The notes beneath the pieces are model-generated. The model worked only from the letters and a program-made list of their open reading frames with translations. It was not told where the DNA came from and did no database searches. Position numbers and translations under genes: made by a program. From positions 1 through 8,019 of the forward strand of contig JAQGMD010000412.1 of NCBI GenBank assembly GCA_028292565.1: 8,019 nt of DNA, given 5' to 3'. How positions within the stretch are numbered: the stretch's first letter is position 1; each line of letters begins with the position of its first letter. Positions 5,552 to 8,019 of this stretch are shown in pieces. The DNA comes from Burkholderia sp. (GTDB lineage Bacteria; Pseudomonadota; Gammaproteobacteria; Burkholderiales; Burkholderiaceae).

Positions 5552-6778
5552 CCCAAAAAACCAATAGCACACGCCGATCGAAGCAAGTATCCCGGCCAGA
5601 TCAGCCAGCAACGCGCATCCGACTGTATGTCGCGCACGCTGGATACCCACCGCGCCAAAATACACCGCCAGCACATAAAACGTGGTTTCAGTACTACCCT
5701 GCACCGTCGCCGCGACCAGCGCAGGGAAACTGTCGACTCCATTGGTCTTCATGGTCTCGATCAGCATGGCGCGCGCCGCGCTGCCCGAGAACGGTTTGAC
5801 CAGCGCAGTCGGAAGCGCGTCAACGAAGCGTGTGTCCCAGCCGGCCACTTCCACGAGGTAGCGCAGGCCGTGGAGCAGCGCATCCAGTGCGCCGGAAGCG
5901 CGCAGCACACCAACCGCGCACAGCATCGCGACCAGGTACGGCAGCAGGTTCTTCGCCACATCGAAACCTTCCTTTGCGCCTTCGACGAAGCTTTCATACA
6001 CCGGCACCCGGCGCAATGCGCCGTAAAGCAGGAACAGCAGGATCAGACCGAACAGCACCAGGTTGCCCAGCAGTGACGACAAGGCCGCAAGCGCAGTCGC
6101 GGATAGTCCGGCGAGTGCGGCGATCATCCCGCCGAACCCAAGCGCGATGCCGCCCAGCCAGGCAAGCACAACCGGATCCCAGACCTTCAAACGCTGCACC
6201 ATGGCCACCGACAGCAGGCCGGCCAGGCACGATATCGCGCCGGCGATCAGGATCGGCAGGAAAACCAGCGTCGGGTCTTGTGCCCCCTGCTGCGCGCGGT
6301 ACATGAAGATCGACACCGGCAGCAGGGTCAGCGACGAGGCGTTCAGGACCAGGAACAATATTTGTGCGTTGCTGGCGGTGTCCGGCTTTGGATTGAGTTC
6401 CTGCAACGCTCGCATCGCCTTCAGGCCGATCGGCGTCGCGGCATTATCCAGCCCCAAAGCGTTGGCGGTGAAGTTCAGCGTAATCAGCCCGAGCGCCGGA
6501 TGCCCGGCGGGCACCTCCGGCATGAGGCGGCGGAACAACGGTGTGAGCACGCGCGCAAGTATGTCCACCATGCCCGCCTTTTCGGCGATGCGCAGAAAGC
6601 CGAGCCAGAGCGTGAGCGTGCCGAACAGCAGGATCATCACGTCGACCGACAGTTTCGCCATCGCGAACAGGCTCTCCACCATCGCGGCAAATACACCGGC
6701 GTCGTCGCCTATCAGCCAGCGACCGGCAGCACTGATCGTTGCGACAATAAAAAAGCCCAGCCACAGGCCATTTAACAT
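5549..6778 (-). CDS. Fused SpmA-SpmB 'spore maturation' nucleoside-recognition membrane protein
   Basis: This 409-residue polytopic inner-membrane protein consists of two Gate (nucleoside recognition) domains. The N-terminal half (about 1-200) is SpmA-like, with NALGLDNAATPIGLKAM (106-122). The C-terminal half (about 225-409) is SpmB-like, with KPFSGSAARAML (328-339) and GSTETTFYVLAVYFGAVGI (361-379). In Bacillus these are two separate genes needed for spore core dehydration. In proteobacteria the fused form is widespread and its substrate is unknown, so a transport role is likely but unproven. The ATG at 6778 begins a clean hydrophobic helix but has no clear ribosome site. The start region is a 14-bp tandem duplication carrying a second, out-of-frame ATG at 6792. 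The stop codon lies inside a palindromic repeat. Confidence 0.88.
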   Translation of the reverse strand: MLNGLWLGFFIVATISAAGRWLIGDDAGVFAAMVESLFAMAKLSVDVMILLFGTLTLWLGFLRIAEKAGMVDILARVLTPLFRRLMPEVPAGHPALGLITLNFTANALGLDNAATPIGLKAMRALQELNPKPDTASNAQILFLVLNASSLTLLPVSIFMYRAQQGAQDPTLVFLPILIAGAISCLAGLLSVAMVQRLKVWDPVVLAWLGGIALGFGGMIAALAGLSATALAALSSLLGNLVLFGLILLFLLYGALRRVPVYESFVEGAKEGFDVAKNLLPYLVAMLCAVGVLRASGALDALLHGLRYLVEVAGWDTRFVDALPTALVKPFSGSAARAMLIETMKTNGVDSFPALVAATVQGSTETTFYVLAVYFGAVGIQRARHTVGCALLADLAGILASIGVCYWFFG

Positions 6779-6800
6779 AGGGGTACTAACATAGGGGTAC
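6773..6800. repeat. 14-bp tandem duplication across the SpmAB start codon
   Basis: The unit TAACATAGGGGTAC occurs at 6773-6786 and again at 6787-6800. On the minus strand this gives two copies of GTACCCCTATGTTA, each with an ATG. The downstream ATG (6778) opens the long gene. The upstream ATG (6792) opens a 6-codon frame, MLVPLC, that stops at 6772 and so overlaps the real start. Confidence 0.85.
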
Positions 6801-6821
6801 TTTCTTGTTTAGTGGTTGCTA

Positions 6822-6852
6822 CTCCCCTCGACCCGCTTGCGGGAGAGGGGAG
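6822..6852. repeat. REP-like hairpin after the DSD1-family gene, possible terminator
   Basis: CTCCCCTC (6822-6829) and GAGGGGAG (6845-6852) form a perfect 8-bp outer stem. CCCG/CGGG (6832-6835, 6840-6843) forms an inner stem with loop CTTG. The element begins 4 bases beyond the TAA of the gene at 6857-7984. Its form, a run of C/T, a CCCGC..GCGGG core and a mirrored G/A run, is like widespread proteobacterial palindromic repeats. It could stop transcription before the SpmAB gene, but no T-run follows on the minus strand. Confidence 0.6.
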
Positions 6853-6856
6853 AGAA

Positions 6857-7984
6857 TTACCACCCCGAAGTCTTAGGCCAGCGCGACAACTCCCCACCTT
6901 CAAGCACGTGATATTCCCGATAAGGCGCCACCGTCATGCAGACATGGTTAGGCAATATCCGCAACCGCGACCCCACCGGGAATTTTTCGAATGCCAGGTC
7001 GCCATCGGCGCTCCTGATCAACCCATGCTCCTGATGAACGTCGGCGACATGCAACCCGCATAGCAGCTTGCCCTCCGCATCACATGCCAGCCCATACCCG
7101 ATCTGCTTCTCAAACTCATTGGCGCTCACATCCTTGGACAATGCAAGCGCGCCGGCGTCAATCAGTAAATGGCCTCCCTCGCGATGATGGCCAATCACCG
7201 TCGCCAGTACGCTGACCGCGATGTCATCGACCGTGCAGACGCCGAGCTGGGCCTGCGACAAATCGAAGAACATGTAAACGCCGGGCCGGATTTCGGTAAC
7301 ACCATCAAGGGGAATATCGGTGAGCGCGGTCGGTGTGGAGCCGATGCTGACTGTCGGGCATTCGAACCCGGCATTACGCAGGCGATTGGCCGCAGAGACC
7401 ACCGCGTCGCGCTCGGCAATCGCAATCCCGGTGCGTGCCGCCTCGTCGCGCGCATGGTACGAATGCCCGGCGTGCGTGAGTACGCCTTCCAGCTCCAGTC
7501 GCGGCTCTTCCGCAATGCGCTGCGCAAGGGCGATCAACTGCGCGCTGTCGGGCGCCACCCCTGCCCTGTGCCCGCCGCAGTCGATTTCGATCAATACCGG
7601 AATGGTTACTTCGGTCTGCCGTACGGATAGTTCATTCAGCGTATCCATGGAATCGAGCAAGACTTGAATGCGTGCCCCGCGAGACACCAGGCGTTCTATC
7701 CTGTCCATCTTCGACGGAACAATGCTGACCGCATAAGTCAGGTCGCGAAAACCGGCGTCAAAAAAATACTCGAGCTCCGCGAGTGTAGAGACGGTAATGC
7801 CACCAAACTGACCTGCGGTCGCAAGCGCTGCAACGTCGGCGCATTTCGCCGTTTTCAGGTGCGGGCGCAACTTCACACCGGCGCGGCGGGCACGTTCAGC
7901 CATACGCGCGCAATTTGCCTGCAGGCGGCGTTTTTCGAGGATCAGTGCCGGCGTCGGCAAGTCGGTCAGGTAATCGGGGGTCAT
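6857..7984 (-). CDS. DSD1-family PLP enzyme: D-serine dehydratase-like / D-threonine aldolase-like
   Basis: This 375-residue cytoplasmic fold-type III PLP enzyme has an alanine-racemase-like N-terminal barrel, then a D-serine dehydratase-like C-terminal domain. The PLP lysine is expected in RPHLKTAK (40-47), most likely Lys44. Other family marks are EIDCGGHRAGV (133-143), LTHAGHSY (169-176), IGSTPT (214-219), EIRPGVYMFFD (231-241) and IDAGALALSKD (275-285). The metal site reads PNHVC, with His347 and Cys349. His-x-Cys is the zinc pair of eukaryotic D-serine dehydratases, whereas characterised bacterial D-threonine aldolases use His-x-Asp, so D-serine dehydration or a related D-beta-hydroxy amino acid reaction is favoured. 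Its substrate is not settled. The ATG at 7984 begins the expected TPDYLTDLPTPALIL entry segment but has no good ribosome site. It is separated from the SpmAB gene by a hairpin. Confidence 0.9.
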   Translation of the reverse strand: MTPDYLTDLPTPALILEKRRLQANCARMAERARRAGVKLRPHLKTAKCADVAALATAGQFGGITVSTLAELEYFFDAGFRDLTYAVSIVPSKMDRIERLVSRGARIQVLLDSMDTLNELSVRQTEVTIPVLIEIDCGGHRAGVAPDSAQLIALAQRIAEEPRLELEGVLTHAGHSYHARDEAARTGIAIAERDAVVSAANRLRNAGFECPTVSIGSTPTALTDIPLDGVTEIRPGVYMFFDLSQAQLGVCTVDDIAVSVLATVIGHHREGGHLLIDAGALALSKDVSANEFEKQIGYGLACDAEGKLLCGLHVADVHQEHGLIRSADGDLAFEKFPVGSRLRILPNHVCMTVAPYREYHVLEGGELSRWPKTSGW

Positions 7985-8019
7985 CGTCGTTCGGGTTGAT
8001 TGCGTCGCGGAACCGACAA

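Overview
The window is GC-rich, densely coded DNA with short intergenic gaps, strong AGGAG-type ribosome binding sites and small palindromic repeats next to stop codons. Gene content points to a Gram-negative proteobacterium, most likely a betaproteobacterium: a split YeeE/YedE pair beside a persulfide dioxygenase, a KtrAB-type potassium channel, and a fused SpmA-SpmB protein in a presumably non-sporulating host. The taxonomic call is inference from gene types and composition. No rRNA, tRNA, CRISPR array, transposase or phage gene was seen.

Left part (1-3196): sulfur handling. Two small YeeE/YedE membrane proteins (1-212, cut by the window edge, and 233-667) read leftward. They are divergent from a persulfide dioxygenase of the ETHE1 type (748-1497), which is followed on the same strand by a small NTF2-like protein (1576-1971). 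The 80-bp divergent gap holds an AT-rich imperfect palindrome that could be the operator of an ArsR-type persulfide sensor. No such regulator gene lies in the window. Convergent with this unit is a secreted two-domain protein (2009-3196): a PhnD/SsuA-like substrate-binding domain fused to a rhodanese domain. Its only two cysteines both lie in the rhodanese active-site loop. Together these genes suggest uptake or capture of reduced sulfur in the periplasm and membrane, and oxidation of persulfide in the cytoplasm.

Middle part (3197-5548): potassium uptake. An AT-rich 247-bp gap with three inverted repeats precedes the fusion gene. To its right lie ktrA (4802-5452) and ktrB (3444-4805), translated leftward with a 4-base ATGA overlap. 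They encode the RCK gating subunit and the K+ channel subunit.

Right part (5549-8019): a fused SpmA-SpmB nucleoside-recognition membrane protein (5549-6778) and a fold-type III PLP enzyme of the DSD1/D-threonine aldolase family (6857-7984), both leftward. Each is followed at once by a compact palindrome. Two short tandem duplications stand out: an 11-bp one rewrites the C-terminus of a YeeE protein, and a 14-bp one duplicates the start codon of the SpmAB gene. I found no wholly new system. The secreted binding protein-rhodanese fusion is the most unusual gene.
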